DNA of 64,000 nt from Candidatus Blastococcus massiliensis AP3 (GCF_000582785.1 NZ_HG931174.1:936671-1000670), one strand, 5' to 3'; numbered from the stretch's first letter, positions 1-9,279 are shown. The notes: generated from the sequence alone by a model not told the origin. Numbers and translations: made by a program.

Positions 1-420
1 CAGGCGGCGCAGGTGCTCCCGCTCGACGGTCGTCAGCTCCGCGACGTCCCGGTGCCGCAGCACCTCGGCCGCGCTGGCCGCGACGGCGACGTCGTCCGCC
101 GTCCCCTCCCCCTCGCCGGAGCCCGCGCCCAGCGGGGCCATCGCCGAGAGCAGAGTCCGGTCGGGCGCGGCGGCCCGGCCGCGCCGCGGCCGCTCGCCCC
201 CGAACCACGCGGCGAAGGCGGCGTCGTAGCGGTCGAGGTCGTCCGGGCTGCCGCACAGGGTGAGCCGGCCGGCCCAGTAGACGTCCGACGGCGAGAGGAC
301 GTCGAGGCTGCCGACGGCCGCGAGCATCGCCTCGACGCGATCGGGCGACGCCGCCACCCCGGCACCCCGGAGCGTGCAGGCGAAGCCCAGCACGGTATCC
401 ACCACGTCCCGGCTAGGCAC
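1..420 (-). CDS. VWA/CoxE-like protein, N-terminal part (runs off window)
   Basis: Only the first 140 codons are in the window; the gene continues past base 1. The N-terminus (GTG at 420, MPSRDVVDTVLGF) resembles the region before the von Willebrand A domain of CoxE-type proteins: a short alpha-helical stretch, then DVYWAGRLTLCGSPDDL. The MIDAS motif would lie outside the window. The GTG start overlaps the stop codon of the upstream MoxR-type ATPase by a few bases, so the two are very probably translationally coupled. Known MoxR/VWA pairs act as ATP-driven chaperones that insert cofactors or activate an enzyme. The client enzyme cannot be named here because no oxidoreductase is visible nearby. 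Confidence 0.75.
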   Translation of the reverse strand, partial: MPSRDVVDTVLGFACTLRGAGVAASPDRVEAMLAAVGSLDVLSPSDVYWAGRLTLCGSPDDLDRYDAAFAAWFGGERPRRGRAAAPDRTLLSAMAPLGAGSGEGEGTADDVAVAASAAEVLRHRDVAELTTVEREHLRRL

Positions 421-1315
421 CGAAGAGCGCCTCCTTCACCGAGCCCTGCACGCGCTCGGTGTCCTCGCGGTACTTGAGCACCGCGCCGAGCGTGCGGGCG
501 GCGGTGTCCGGATCGAGCTCGCCGGCGCCCAGGGTGTGCAGGGCGGTCGCCCAGTCCATCGCCTCGGCCACGCCGGGGGGCTTGAGCAGGTCCAGCCTGC
601 GCAGCGACGCCGTCGCCCGGGCCACCTCCCGGGCCAGCCGCTCCGTCACCGCGGGCAACCTGGCCCGCAGGATGGCCACCTCGCGGTCGAAGTCCGGGTG
701 CGCCAGCCAGTGGTACAGGCAGCGTCGCTTCAATGCGTCGTGCACCTCGCGGGTGCGGTTCGAGGTGAGCACCACCAGCGGTGGGGTCGTGGTCCGCACG
801 GTGCCCAGTTCGGGGATGGAGATCGTGAAGTCGGAGAGCAGCTCGAGCAGGAACGCCTCGAACTCGTCGTCGGCGCGGTCGATCTCGTCGATGAGCAGCA
901 CCGACGGAGAGTCCTCGAGCGCCTGCAGCAGCGGCCGGGCGAGCAGGAACCTCCGGTCGTAGAGCGAGGCCTCCAGCGCGGCCGGGTCGTCGGCGGCGTG
1001 CGCGGCCTCGGCGGCCCGCAGGTGCAGCAGCTGGCGTCCGAAGTCCCAGTCGTACAGCGCCTGGCTGGCCTCCAGGCCTTCGTAGCACTGGAGCCGGTAG
1101 AGGGGCCGGCCGGTGACCTCGGCGAGCGCGTGGGCCAGCGCCGTCTTGCCCACCCCCGCCTCCCCCTCGAGGAACAGCGGCCGCTGCATCGCCAGCGCGA
1201 GGTAGGCGGCGGTGGCCAGGCCCTCGTCGGGCAGGTAGCCGGTGCGCTCCAGCGCCGCCGCCAGCCCCTCGGGGCTCGAGGGAGCGGCCGACTGTTCCGG
1301 TGTGGGCTCGGTCAC
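413..1315 (-). CDS. MoxR family AAA+ ATPase
   Basis: A 300-residue AAA+ protein of the MoxR/CoxD type. Walker A is GEAGVGKT near residue 53, Walker B is LLIDEIDRADDEF near 139, and sensor 1 sits in VVLTSNRTREVHDAL. The C-terminal lid follows. Length matches the family (about 280-330). MoxR ATPases are thought to remodel a partner together with a VWA protein, and a CoxE-like VWA gene follows directly with a start/stop overlap. The neighbouring plus-strand carbamoyltransferase starts 124 bases away, so the spacer 1316-1439 should hold divergent promoters. I see no clear consensus boxes there. Confidence 0.9.
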   Translation of the reverse strand: MTEPTPEQSAAPSSPEGLAAALERTGYLPDEGLATAAYLALAMQRPLFLEGEAGVGKTALAHALAEVTGRPLYRLQCYEGLEASQALYDWDFGRQLLHLRAAEAAHAADDPAALEASLYDRRFLLARPLLQALEDSPSVLLIDEIDRADDEFEAFLLELLSDFTISIPELGTVRTTTPPLVVLTSNRTREVHDALKRRCLYHWLAHPDFDREVAILRARLPAVTERLAREVARATASLRRLDLLKPPGVAEAMDWATALHTLGAGELDPDTAARTLGAVLKYREDTERVQGSVKEALFGA

Positions 1316-1439
1316 GTTCCGAGCATCCCACCGGGACGCCGTTCGAGCTGCGGGCTCGGCGCGCGGCCGTGATCATCGGCACGACGAGGGCACCGCGCCT
1401 GGAGCACACGGGCAGCCGCCCCGCGAGAGGAGTGCACGC

Positions 1440-3104
1440 GTGAAGGTCCTCGGCATCAACGCGATCTACCACGACCCTGCCGCGGCCCTCGTCGTCGACG
1501 GGGCGATCGTGGCCGCTGCGGAGGAGGAGCGGTTCAGCCGGCGCAAGCACGGCAAGCGCCCGCTGCCGTGGAGCGCGTGGGAGCTGCCGGAGCTCTCGGC
1601 CGCCTGGTGCCTCGCCGAAGCCGGCATCCGCCCCGAGGAGCTCGACGCCGTCGCCTACTCCTTCGACCCCGCGCTGATGACGACGCCGGAGGAGACCGGC
1701 CTCTTCGACGACGGCGACACGATGCGCAAGAGGTACGCCGAGATGGCGCCGGACTTCCTGGCCCACGCGCTGCCCGGACTGGATCCCGCGAAGGTCCGCT
1801 TCGTCAAGCACCACGTCGCGCACGCCGCATCCGCCGGGCTCGCCGCCCCGGATCACGAGGGCCGGCGCGACAACGCCGTCCTGGTGCTCGACGGCCGGGG
1901 CGAGGCGCACAGCCACCTCGCGGGCCGCTACGTCGACGGGCAGCTCGAGATCCTCGCCGGGCAGGAGCTCCCGCACTCGCTGGGGCTGCTGTACGAGGAG
2001 CTCACCGACCACCTCGGCTTCCTGCGCAGCTCCGACGAGTTCAAGGTCATGGCGATGGCCTCCTACGGCAAGCCCCGCTTCGCCGGCGCACTGTCCGAGC
2101 TCGTCCGGGCCACGGACGACGGCGGCTTCCGCACCGAGCGGATCGACTTCTCCGAGTTCGCCCCACGGCTGCGCACGGGCGACGACTGGACCGACGACCA
2201 CGCCGACCTCGCCGCCAGCGTGCAGCAGCGCCTCGAGGAGGTCCTCGTCGACCTCGCCCGCTGGGTGCACGGGCAGACCGGCGAGAAGACCCTGACCCTC
2301 GCCGGCGGGACCGCGCTCAACTGCGTGGCCAACACCCGCATCCTCGCCGAGAGCCCGTTCGAGCAGGTCTGGGTGCAACCGGCGGCCGGCGACGCCGGCA
2401 CCGCCCTGGGCGCGGCGCTGCACGTGGCCCGCGAGCTCGGGGAGGAGACCCGGCCGATGCCCGGCGCGGCGCTCGGCCGCGGCTGGACCGACGACGAGAT
2501 CGAGCACGTCCTGCGGACGGCGGCCATCGACTACGAGCGCCCGGACGACGTCGCGGAGACGGTGGCCGAGGTGCTCGCCGACAACGGGATCGTCGCCTGG
2601 TTCCAGGGCCGCAGCGAGTACGGCCCCCGCGCGCTGGGCCACCGGTCGCTCCTGGCGCACCCCGGTCACGAGGCGAATCTCGAGCGGATGAACGACGTGA
2701 AGGGCCGGGAGCAGTTCCGCCCGGTCGCGCCGATGGTGCTGCTGGAGAGGGCGCCGGAGATCTTCAGCCGGGGCCCCGTCCCGTCGCCCTACATGCTCTT
2801 CGTGCACGACGTCGCCCCGGAGTGGCGCGAGCGCATCCCGGTGGTCACGCACGTCGACGGGACGGCGCGGATCCAGACCATCGACCGGGAGGCCCAACCG
2901 CTCGTGCACCGCATGATCGCGGCCTTCGAGCGACGCACCGGGCTCCCCGTCGTCGTCAACACCAGCCTCAACACCGCCGGCCGGCCCATGGTCGACGACC
3001 CGCGCGACGCCCTGGAGTGCTTCGGATCGGCACCCGTCGACCTGCTCGCCATCGGCCCGTTCGTCGTCCGCCGGGCGACGCCGACGTCCCGCACCCGGGG
3101 CTGA
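1440..3104 (+). CDS. Carbamoyltransferase, NodU/CmcH/TobZ family
   Basis: A 554-residue protein starting at GTG 1440 (VKVLGINAIYHDPAAAL), preceded by GAGAGGAG at suitable distance; the open frame extends further upstream but lacks family similarity. The N-terminal half is a Kae1/YrdC-like ASKHA fold (KHHVAHAASAG holds the metal-binding His pair). The C-terminal carbamoyltransferase half includes GRSEYGPRALGHRSLLAHP and NTSLNTAGRPMVDDPRDAL. Family members use carbamoyl phosphate and ATP to carbamoylate a hydroxyl on an antibiotic, Nod factor or sugar. No biosynthetic cluster surrounds this copy, so its acceptor is unknown. Confidence 0.9.
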   Translation: MKVLGINAIYHDPAAALVVDGAIVAAAEEERFSRRKHGKRPLPWSAWELPELSAAWCLAEAGIRPEELDAVAYSFDPALMTTPEETGLFDDGDTMRKRYAEMAPDFLAHALPGLDPAKVRFVKHHVAHAASAGLAAPDHEGRRDNAVLVLDGRGEAHSHLAGRYVDGQLEILAGQELPHSLGLLYEELTDHLGFLRSSDEFKVMAMASYGKPRFAGALSELVRATDDGGFRTERIDFSEFAPRLRTGDDWTDDHADLAASVQQRLEEVLVDLARWVHGQTGEKTLTLAGGTALNCVANTRILAESPFEQVWVQPAAGDAGTALGAALHVARELGEETRPMPGAALGRGWTDDEIEHVLRTAAIDYERPDDVAETVAEVLADNGIVAWFQGRSEYGPRALGHRSLLAHPGHEANLERMNDVKGREQFRPVAPMVLLERAPEIFSRGPVPSPYMLFVHDVAPEWRERIPVVTHVDGTARIQTIDREAQPLVHRMIAAFERRTGLPVVVNTSLNTAGRPMVDDPRDALECFGSAPVDLLAIGPFVVRRATPTSRTRG

Positions 3105-3144
3105 GCACGAGATCACGATCCGGGCACACGTCCGGGTGACCCGC

Positions 3145-3169
3145 GTTATCGCAGGTGGCCCCCGGGTAG
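3145..3169 (+). promoter_or_regulatory. Possible SigB-type promoter of the DUF4383 gene
   Basis: GTTA at 3145-3148 and GGGTAG at 3164-3169 are separated by 15 bases. This resembles the GTTT-N(14-17)-GGGTA pattern of actinobacterial general-stress sigma factors. It lies about 50 bases before the ATG at 3220. This is a consensus match by eye only. Confidence 0.35.
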
Positions 3170-3219
3170 GGCACGGTTCCCGTCGAATCCACGGCGGGAG
3201 TCCGACGTTGGGAGACCTC

Positions 3220-3681
3220 ATGTCCGCTTCGAGCACCCCCCGGGCCGACCGCGGGATGACGTGGCCGCAGATCCTGGGTCTGGCCTTCGGTGCCGTGTAC
3301 CTGCTCATCGGCATCATCGGCTTCTTCATCACCGGGTTCGACAACTTCTTCGGCAACGAGAACGGCACGCCGGCGCACCACGAGGACGCGAACCTGCTCG
3401 GGTTCATGATCAACCCGATGCACAACGTCGTGCACATCCTGATCGGCGCCGCGGGTCTGGCCCTGAGCCGGACCCTCGCCGGTGCCCGGACCTACGGCTG
3501 GCTGCTGGCCATCGGGTACGGGGCCGCGTTCATCTACGGCCTCATCGCCGTGGGCGAGGAGTGGGACTTCCTCAACCTGAACGCCGCCGACAACGTGCTG
3601 CACATCGCCACCGCGCTGGTCGGCCTGGTCATCGCGCTGGGACCGGTGCGGGACGCCGTCGACACGCGTCGCACCGTCTGA
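3220..3681 (+). CDS. DUF4383 domain membrane protein
   Basis: A 153-residue integral membrane protein. The start ATG at 3220 follows GGGAG; an upstream in-frame extension to 3136 runs through the promoter region and was not used. Four hydrophobic segments are visible, at roughly residues 15-40, 68-88, 95-115 and 125-145. The conserved DUF4383 block FMINPMHNVVHILIG sits between the first two. Function is unknown, though such genes are common in actinobacteria, often as a single-gene unit. A SigB-like promoter and two strong terminators frame it as a monocistronic unit. Confidence 0.88.
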   Translation: MSASSTPRADRGMTWPQILGLAFGAVYLLIGIIGFFITGFDNFFGNENGTPAHHEDANLLGFMINPMHNVVHILIGAAGLALSRTLAGARTYGWLLAIGYGAAFIYGLIAVGEEWDFLNLNAADNVLHIATALVGLVIALGPVRDAVDTRRTV

Positions 3682-3687
3682 GCAGGA

Positions 3688-3765
3688 CCCGTCCTCCTGG
3701 GACGGGCTCACCGGCGATTCGGGCCGGGTCCCGCCGTCTCCTCTCGGGGCGGCGGGACCCGGCCC
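3688..3765. terminator. Double terminator between convergent genes
   Basis: Two perfect hairpins lie between the convergent DUF4383 and regulator genes. The first has 7-bp arms at 3688-3694 and 3700-3706. The second has 16-bp arms at 3721-3736 and 3750-3765 with a 13-base loop. There is no long T-tract, as is usual at this GC content. The symmetry allows termination from both sides. Confidence 0.8.
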
Positions 3766-3801
3766 TCGTCATCCCTGGCGGCTCCCGGGCCGGCGACCGG
3801 G

Positions 3802-4320
3802 TCAGCCGGCGGTCCCGGCCGCCGGGCGACGGGTGCGCTCCTCGGGCCACCGGGCGACGGCGTCTGCGAGCACCTCGTGCAGGAAGGCGAAGAACTCTCG
3901 GGTCTCCGCCAGGCGACGCCCGCCGGGGCGATCGACGCCGAGGAGGTCGATGCCGGACGCGACGACGTCCTCGAACTTCTGGAGCGCGCCCAGCTCCGCG
4001 CCGGTGAACCGGGTCCAGAGGTTCTCGTCGTCGAGGACGTAGAGGTCGCTGCGGGTCCCGGGCTCGCGTTCTCGCACGAGGAAGCCGATCTGCACCAGCT
4101 GGCGCACCGCGCCGCTGATCGCGGCCGGGCTGACCTGCAGTCCCTCGGCCAGCTCGGCGGCCGTGTACCGGTCGGCGTCGTCGGACAGCGCATAGGCGAA
4201 CACCCGCGCCGGCATCGGCGCCATCCCCGCTTCACGGAGGGCCAGAGCGAACCGCTCGACGAACCGGAGCAGGGTGGTCCGCTCCGCCGGCGTCGCGTCC
4301 ACGCTCGTCACCCCGCCCAC
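3802..4320 (-). CDS. GbsR/MarR-type transcriptional regulator
   Basis: A 172-residue winged-helix protein. The recognition region YTAAELAEGLQVSPAAISGAVRQL (about residues 52-75) is followed by a wing, LVREREPGTRSDLYV. A helical C-terminal part then probably dimerises. This layout matches GbsR-like MarR regulators, which usually sit divergently from a transporter they repress. Here the gene is divergent from an ABC exporter, and two palindromes lie in the 66-base spacer, so control of that exporter and of itself is the simplest reading. The ligand is unknown. Confidence 0.82.
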   Translation of the reverse strand: MGGVTSVDATPAERTTLLRFVERFALALREAGMAPMPARVFAYALSDDADRYTAAELAEGLQVSPAAISGAVRQLVQIGFLVREREPGTRSDLYVLDDENLWTRFTGAELGALQKFEDVVASGIDLLGVDRPGGRRLAETREFFAFLHEVLADAVARWPEERTRRPAAGTAG

Positions 4321-4330
4321 GGTACCGGAA

Positions 4331-4367
4331 GAATCGACGATTCAATGAGCTTCACATGTTTGTGAAG
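4331..4367. promoter_or_regulatory. Operator region between regulator and ABC exporter
   Basis: Two perfect inverted repeats lie side by side. GAATCG-A-CGATTC spans 4331-4343. CTTCACA-TGTT-TGTGAAG spans 4350-4367, ending 19 bases before the GTG of the ATPase gene. The second is the better MarR-type operator candidate, since binding there would cover the transcription or translation start of the exporter. The first could overlap the regulator's own promoter. Confidence 0.6.
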
Positions 4368-4386
4368 GTTGTGTAGGTTCGCCGAC

Positions 4387-5316
4387 GTGACCACAGCCAT
4401 CTCCATCTCCGGCCTGGTGAAGACCTTCGGCCACACGCGAGCCCTGGACGGTCTCGACCTCGACGTCGCCGCGGGTGAGGTGCACGCGTTCCTGGGCCCG
4501 AACGGCTCCGGGAAGTCCACGACCATCCGCGTGCTGCTGGGCCTGCTGCGCCCCGACGGCGGCCGGGCCGAACTGCTCGGCGGGGATCCGTGGCGCGATG
4601 CCGTCGCCCTGCACCGCCGGCTCGCCTACGTCCCGGGCGACGTGACGCTGTGGCCCAGCATCAGCGGCGGTGAGGCGATCGACCTGATCGGCGCCCTGCG
4701 CGGCGGGCTCGACCCACGCCGCCGCGCCGAGCTGCTGGACCGCTTCGTCCTCGACCCGCGGAAGAAGGCGCGCACCTACTCCAAGGGCAACCGGCAGAAG
4801 GTGGCGCTGGTGGCGGCGCTGGCCTCCGACGCGGAGCTGCTCGTCCTCGACGAGCCCACGTCCGGCCTCGACCCGCTCATGGAGGCGGAGTTCCAGGCGT
4901 GCATCCGCGACGTGCGTGCCGAGGGCCGCACGGTGCTCCTGTCCAGCCACATCCTCGCCGAGGCGGAGGCCCTCTGCGACCGGGTCAGCATCATCCGGCA
5001 CGGCCGCACGGTCCAGACCGGAACGCTGACCGAGCTGCGCCACCTCACCCGGATGTCCATGGTGGTGGAGACCGAGCGGCCCGCCGACGGCCTGGGCTCC
5101 CTCCCCGGGGTGCACGGCCTGCGGCACGAGGACGGCCGTGCGCACTTCGACGTCGACACCGACGCGCTCGACGGTGTCCTGCGGCACCTCACCGGCCTGG
5201 GCGTGCGTGGCCTGACGAGCACCCCGCCCACGCTCGAGGAGCTGTTCCTGCGTCACTACGGCGACGAGGTGTCCGCCGACGAGGAGCCGGTCCCGCAGGA
5301 GGCGGGGCGGTCATGA
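4387..5316 (+). CDS. ABC exporter ATP-binding protein
   Basis: A 309-residue ATPase from GTG 4387 ([16 protein letters not shown]); a TTG 18 bases upstream is possible but overlaps the operator. Walker A is GPNGSGKST near residue 38. The signature helix is degenerate ([10 protein letters not shown]), as in DrrA-like exporters. Walker B is [13 protein letters not shown] and the switch His is in [13 protein letters not shown]. The C-terminal 90 residues form the regulatory tail seen in CcmA/DrrA-type exporters. Its stop overlaps the permease start (ATGA at 5313), so the two make one complex. Likely substrates are drugs or polyketide-like compounds. Confidence 0.9.
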   Translation: MTTAISISGLVKTFGHTRALDGLDLDVAAGEVHAFLGPNGSGKSTTIRVLLGLLRPDGGRAELLGGDPWRDAVALHRRLAYVPGDVTLWPSISGGEAIDLIGALRGGLDPRRRAELLDRFVLDPRKKARTYSKGNRQKVALVAALASDAELLVLDEPTSGLDPLMEAEFQACIRDVRAEGRTVLLSSHILAEAEALCDRVSIIRHGRTVQTGTLTELRHLTRMSMVVETERPADGLGSLPGVHGLRHEDGRAHFDVDTDALDGVLRHLTGLGVRGLTSTPPTLEELFLRHYGDEVSADEEPVPQEAGRS

Positions 5317-6917
5317 GCAGCGCATCCGGCACGCTCGTGGGCACCGGTGCCCTGTTCCGCTTCGCCTTGCGCCGGGACCGGGTGCGGCTGCCGGTCTGGA
5401 TCGCCGCCGGCACCGCCATGGTGGTCACGCAGTCGGTCTCCAGCCAGTCCCTCTACGACACCCCGGCCGATCTGGCGGCCTACCAGGCGTCGGTGGGGAG
5501 CAATGCGGCGACCATCGCGCTGGCCGGCCCCCCGGTCGGCCTGGACACCGTCGCGGGCGCGGTCGCCTTCGAGATCTCCGCGACCGTCATGCTGATCGCC
5601 GCGCTCATGGCGATGTTCACTGTCTCCCGGCACACCCGCGCCGACGAGGAGGCCGGCCGCACGGAGCTGCTCCGGTCGGCGCGCGTGGGCCGGCACGCGC
5701 CCCTGCTGGCCGCCGTCCTGCTCGCCTCGCTGGCGTGCGCCGGCCTGGCGCTGGCCATCGGCACCGCCACGACGGCCACCGGGCTGCCGGCGCAGGGCTC
5801 CTTCGTGCTCGGTGCCTCGGCCGGCGCCTGTGGCCTCGTCTTCACCGGGATCGCCGCCGTCGCCGCTCAGGTGACCGGTCACACCCGGGCCGTCTACGGC
5901 CTGGTCGGCGGGCTGTTCGCGGTGGCGTTCGTGCTGCGGGCGATCGGCGACATCGAGGGCAACTGGGTGGTCTGGACCTCACCCGTCGGCTGGGCGCAGG
6001 CCACGCACCCGTTCACCGACGACGCCGTCCTCCCGCTGCTGCTGTGCGCCGTCGTGGCCGCCGCACTCCTCGTCGGCGGCTTCGCGCTGCTCGACCGGCG
6101 GGACCTCGGCTCGGGGCTCACCCAGCCACGGCCCGGCCGGGCCGCCGCCCGGCGATCGCTGCTGTCCCCGCTGGGTCTGGCGGTCCGCCTGCACCGCGGG
6201 ACGCTGCTCGCCTGGACGGTGGGCCTGGCGCTGCTGGGCGTCGTGTACGGCGCCCTCGCGGAATCGGTGGAGACGCTCATCGGGCAGAACGAGCAGGCGC
6301 TGGCGATCTTCGGGGACCCGGACGTCGGTCAGCTCGTGGACGCCTACCTCGGCACCACCTTCGCCATCACCGCGCTGCTCGCCGGCGCCTACGCGGTCTC
6401 GGCGGTCCTGCGTGCCCGTTCTGAGGAGTCGGACGACCGGGCCGAGGTCCTGCTCGCGACGGCGACCAGCCGCCGGGCGTGGCTGGGCAGCCACGTGCTC
6501 GTCGCCCTGCTGGGATCCGCGCTCGCCATGGCCGTCGCCGGTGTCACCACCGGGCTGGTGCGGGTGGTGCAGACCGGGGATGCAGCGGCGCTCGGCCGCA
6601 TGGTCGGGGCAGCCGTCTCCTACGTCCCCGCCGTCTGGGTCGTGGCCGGCGTGGCCGTCGCGCTCTTCGGGCTGTTCCCGCGCCTCGCGGCGGCCGGGGC
6701 GTGGACGGCGGTCGGGATCTTCCTCCTGATCAGCATGTTCGCCGAGTCCTTCGACTGGCCGGCGTGGGTGAGCGACCTGTCGCCGATCTCCTGGGTCCCG
6801 ACGCAGCCGCTCGAGCAGTGGACCCTCGGTCCGCTGGTCGGGCTGGCCGCCGTCGCCGCCGTCCTGCTGGCAGCCGGGTTCACCGGCTTCCGGCGCCGGG
6901 ACCTCGCCGTGGGCTGA
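5313..6917 (+). CDS. ABC exporter permease, polyketide-antibiotic type
   Basis: A 534-residue polytopic membrane protein with about 12 hydrophobic segments, arranged as two similar halves around a central loop near residues 270-290 ([13 protein letters not shown]). Each half carries a dileucine/[15 protein letters not shown] or [15 protein letters not shown] coupling motif, which is typical of the TetR/MarR-controlled 'exporter of polyketide antibiotics' permeases. It starts within the stop codon of the ATPase gene. The internal duplication means a single permease could supply all membrane helices of the transporter. Confidence 0.88.
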   Translation: MSSASGTLVGTGALFRFALRRDRVRLPVWIAAGTAMVVTQSVSSQSLYDTPADLAAYQASVGSNAATIALAGPPVGLDTVAGAVAFEISATVMLIAALMAMFTVSRHTRADEEAGRTELLRSARVGRHAPLLAAVLLASLACAGLALAIGTATTATGLPAQGSFVLGASAGACGLVFTGIAAVAAQVTGHTRAVYGLVGGLFAVAFVLRAIGDIEGNWVVWTSPVGWAQATHPFTDDAVLPLLLCAVVAAALLVGGFALLDRRDLGSGLTQPRPGRAAARRSLLSPLGLAVRLHRGTLLAWTVGLALLGVVYGALAESVETLIGQNEQALAIFGDPDVGQLVDAYLGTTFAITALLAGAYAVSAVLRARSEESDDRAEVLLATATSRRAWLGSHVLVALLGSALAMAVAGVTTGLVRVVQTGDAAALGRMVGAAVSYVPAVWVVAGVAVALFGLFPRLAAAGAWTAVGIFLLISMFAESFDWPAWVSDLSPISWVPTQPLEQWTLGPLVGLAAVAAVLLAAGFTGFRRRDLAVG

Positions 6918-6922
6918 TCCGA

Positions 6923-6940
6923 GCGCTGAGCCGTCAGCGC
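6923..6940. terminator. Short bidirectional hairpin between convergent genes
   Basis: GCGCTGA at 6923-6929 pairs with TCAGCGC at 6934-6940 around a 4-base loop. It fills the 16-base gap after the ABC permease and includes the stop codon of the opposing small membrane protein gene. Confidence 0.5.
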
Positions 6941-7146
6941 CGCGGGCCCGACCGGCGGAGGAGCACCGCGCCCACCGCCGCCAGCGCCAGGCCGACGACC
7001 ACCTGGGCCACACCCCAGCCCGCCCGGTCGCTGCCGAACCAGGTCACCGACGACACCAGCAGGACGACGGCGACGCCGAGCACGAACAGCGCGACCTGGC
7101 GCGCCCGGTCCTGCTCGGGTGTGCGCTGGGGGGAGCCGGAGGTCAT
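6934..7146 (-). CDS. Small membrane protein, unknown
   Basis: A 70-residue protein starting at ATG 7146 within the GNAT stop codon (ATGA overlap). After a charged N-terminus (EQDRARQ) come two hydrophobic helices, about residues 17-35 and 44-63, then a basic tail RRSGPRR. I do not recognise a family. Its coupling to the GNAT and LCP genes makes it a probable third member of that operon. Confidence 0.65.
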   Translation of the reverse strand: MTSGSPQRTPEQDRARQVALFVLGVAVVLLVSSVTWFGSDRAGWGVAQVVVGLALAAVGAVLLRRSGPRR

Positions 7147-7751
7147 GCCCCCGGGTCTACCAGAGCGGGCACCGGTCCTCGGGCTCCGGGGCCCGGGAGC
7201 CGGTGGACCAGGAGGATCTCGTCGCGGTCGTCGCCCGCCGCCACCCGCACGGCTCCCGGGATCCGGCCCACCTCGGTGTAGCCGAGGCCGCGGTAGAAGC
7301 CGTCGACGCCGGTGCCGCCGCGGGCGGTGAGCGACAGGAACTCCCACCCGTGCTCGACGGCGATCCGGTGGACACCCGCCATCAGCTGCCGGCCCAGCCC
7401 GTGGCCCTGCAGGGAGGGGTGCACCTGCACCCGGAGCACGGTGGCCCAGTGCCTGCGCAGCGGGGACGACGAACCGACCAGGGCCGCGAACCCCGCGGTG
7501 GCGCCGTCGACGGTCAGCACGCAGAGCACGTCCCGTCCCGAGGTGACGCCGTCCAGCAGCCGGTCGAGCACCGGTCCGACGTCGTCGGAGCTCACCGGGG
7601 GCACGAACCCGACGGCCCCGCCGGCGTTCGTGACGTCGACCCAGCAGGCGAGGAGCTCGGCCCGCAGGCCGTCGTCGACGACGGACGCGGCACGGACGTC
7701 GACGGCGGGCACGGGCGCCATCCTCCCGCGCCGCTCCCGCGCGTCCGCCAT
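7143..7751 (-). CDS. GNAT family N-acetyltransferase
   Basis: A 202-residue protein with the GNAT fold. The acetyl-CoA binding loop is VQVHPSLQGHGLGRQLM (motif A, Q/R-x-x-G-x-G/A) near residue 110, and motif B is GVDGFYRGLGYTEVG. The first 50 residues are not conserved-looking. The start ATG at 7751 lies four bases after the LCP stop; an alternative ATG at 7721 has GGGAGG directly abutting it. The substrate is unknown. The operon with an LCP transferase suggests a surface or small-molecule target, but that is only context. Confidence 0.82.
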   Translation of the reverse strand: MADARERRGRMAPVPAVDVRAASVVDDGLRAELLACWVDVTNAGGAVGFVPPVSSDDVGPVLDRLLDGVTSGRDVLCVLTVDGATAGFAALVGSSSPLRRHWATVLRVQVHPSLQGHGLGRQLMAGVHRIAVEHGWEFLSLTARGGTGVDGFYRGLGYTEVGRIPGAVRVAAGDDRDEILLVHRLPGPGARGPVPALVDPGA

Positions 7752-7755
7752 GGGC

Positions 7756-9279
7756 TCAGCCGCCGCGCGTCGGCGGCATCCCGGCCGCCAGCTCCGCCTC
7801 GGCCCGCACCGGGTCGTAGGCGCACGCGTCCCTGACGTCGGTCGGGCGCGGGGGCGGGGCCGGGGCGTCGTCCGCGGGCGCATCCGTGCCGACCGGCTCG
7901 CCGCCGCCCTCGGCGTCGTCGTCGGGGGGCGTCGGGGTCTCGTCCGTCTCGCCGTCGGGCGACATCAGCGCCGCGAAGACGATCCCGCGGATCCGGTCGT
8001 AGTCGGGGTACGCCGGGTCGATCACCGTGTCGTCGAAGACGACGCTGCGGATGTCGGCGTCCTTGACGAGGAACGCGAGGTCCACGAAGTCGCCGAGCCG
8101 GGACCTCGGGATGTCGGTGAAGACGATGTCTTTGGTGGTGCGGGCCAGCTCCTGGTACTTGCGCAGCAGGGTCATCGGGTCGGCGGCGTCGACGATCGCG
8201 TCGATGGTGCAGCGCTGCCGGTCCATCCGGTCGTAGTCGGTGAGGTTGAACCGGCCGCGGGCGAACGCCAGCGCCGTGTCGCCGTCCATCCGCCGGTCCG
8301 GGCCGGGCGCGATGTAGTCGTCGGGCAGGGTGCCGATGGTGGGCTCGCCACCGATCGGCACCCAGTAGTTGACGTCGACGGTGATCCCCCCGAGCGCGTC
8401 GACCAGCCGGCTGAACCCTTCCAGGTTGATCAGCACGTAGTAGTCGATCGTCAGCCCGAGGGCCTCTCCCACGCCGAGCTTGACGAAGTCCGCCCCGGGG
8501 TTGTCGGTCACGCCCAGGGCGTCGGGATACATGGCGGGGCCGTTGCGGTACACCGCGTTGAGCAGGCTCTCGCTCGCGCTGCCGGCGTCGAACCCGTCCG
8601 GGTAGATCCGGCCGAGCGGGCTGTCCTCCGGGAAGGGCAGGTCCTCGAGGTTCCGCGGCAGGCTGAACAGCGTCGTGTCGCCGTTGCCGGTGTCGATGCT
8701 CGCGACGATGACCGTGTCGGTGCGCACGCCCTCGCGGCCCTCGCCGCCGTCCCCGCCCAGCAGCAGGACGTTCACCCGTCGCTTGGAGCCGAACGGGTCG
8801 GGGCTCTGGTCCACCGTGGCGGAGCGCCCGTCGTCGGCGAAGACGTCGGCGATGAGGTCGCGCTGCACCAGCGCGACCCGTCCGGCCGCGACGGCAGGGA
8901 CGACCGCCGCCGCGAGCATCGCCGCGACGACCACGCCGCCGAGGACCTGCCGGCGGCGGCCGAGGGGTCGCGGGACGAGCAACAGGTAGCCCGCGACGAC
9001 GGAGACGCACCACAGCAGGGCCAGCACGCCGACGCCGCCGACGATCCACAGCAGCGAGGTGGTGTCGACGGCCGCGCGGAACGCGGAGCGCCGGCCCCCG
9101 GTGACCAGCCAGGCACCGCCTGCCGCCAGCAGCAGGAACGCGGCGAGGACGACACCGCCGAGGACCCGGCGTCCGGTGACCAGGAAGCCCGTCCCGGGAA
9201 CGAGGGCGTGCAGCGCGGTCCAGCCGAGCGCGGCGCGGAAACTGCCGGCCCGCTTCACCGGCCGGCCGTCGCTGCGCAC
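7756..9279 (-). CDS. LytR-CpsA-Psr (LCP) family protein
   Basis: A protein of about 507 residues (start GTG 9279 tentative; GTG 9258 is an alternative, and the frame is open to 9429). The N-terminus holds about four hydrophobic segments within the first 150 residues, more than the single helix of classical LytR. The LCP catalytic domain follows: RVNVLLLGGDGG, VRTDTVIVASID, FSLPRN and ALAFARGRFNLTDYDRMDRQRC carry the conserved Arg/Asp residues that bind the polyprenyl pyrophosphate donor. A Pro/Asp-rich tail ends the protein. LCP enzymes attach arabinogalactan or teichoic-type polymers to peptidoglycan outside the membrane. Confidence 0.88.
   Translation of the reverse strand: MRSDGRPVKRAGSFRAALGWTALHALVPGTGFLVTGRRVLGGVVLAAFLLLAAGGAWLVTGGRRSAFRAAVDTTSLLWIVGGVGVLALLWCVSVVAGYLLLVPRPLGRRRQVLGGVVVAAMLAAAVVPAVAAGRVALVQRDLIADVFADDGRSATVDQSPDPFGSKRRVNVLLLGGDGGEGREGVRTDTVIVASIDTGNGDTTLFSLPRNLEDLPFPEDSPLGRIYPDGFDAGSASESLLNAVYRNGPAMYPDALGVTDNPGADFVKLGVGEALGLTIDYYVLINLEGFSRLVDALGGITVDVNYWVPIGGEPTIGTLPDDYIAPGPDRRMDGDTALAFARGRFNLTDYDRMDRQRCTIDAIVDAADPMTLLRKYQELARTTKDIVFTDIPRSRLGDFVDLAFLVKDADIRSVVFDDTVIDPAYPDYDRIRGIVFAALMSPDGETDETPTPPDDDAEGGGEPVGTDAPADDAPAPPPRPTDVRDACAYDPVRAEAELAAGMPPTRGG

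Noticed and set aside
33..3437. A 1134-codon open frame on the minus strand
   Set aside because: It runs antisense through the MoxR and carbamoyltransferase regions with Arg/Gly/Pro-rich, family-less sequence. It is a by-product of high GC content.
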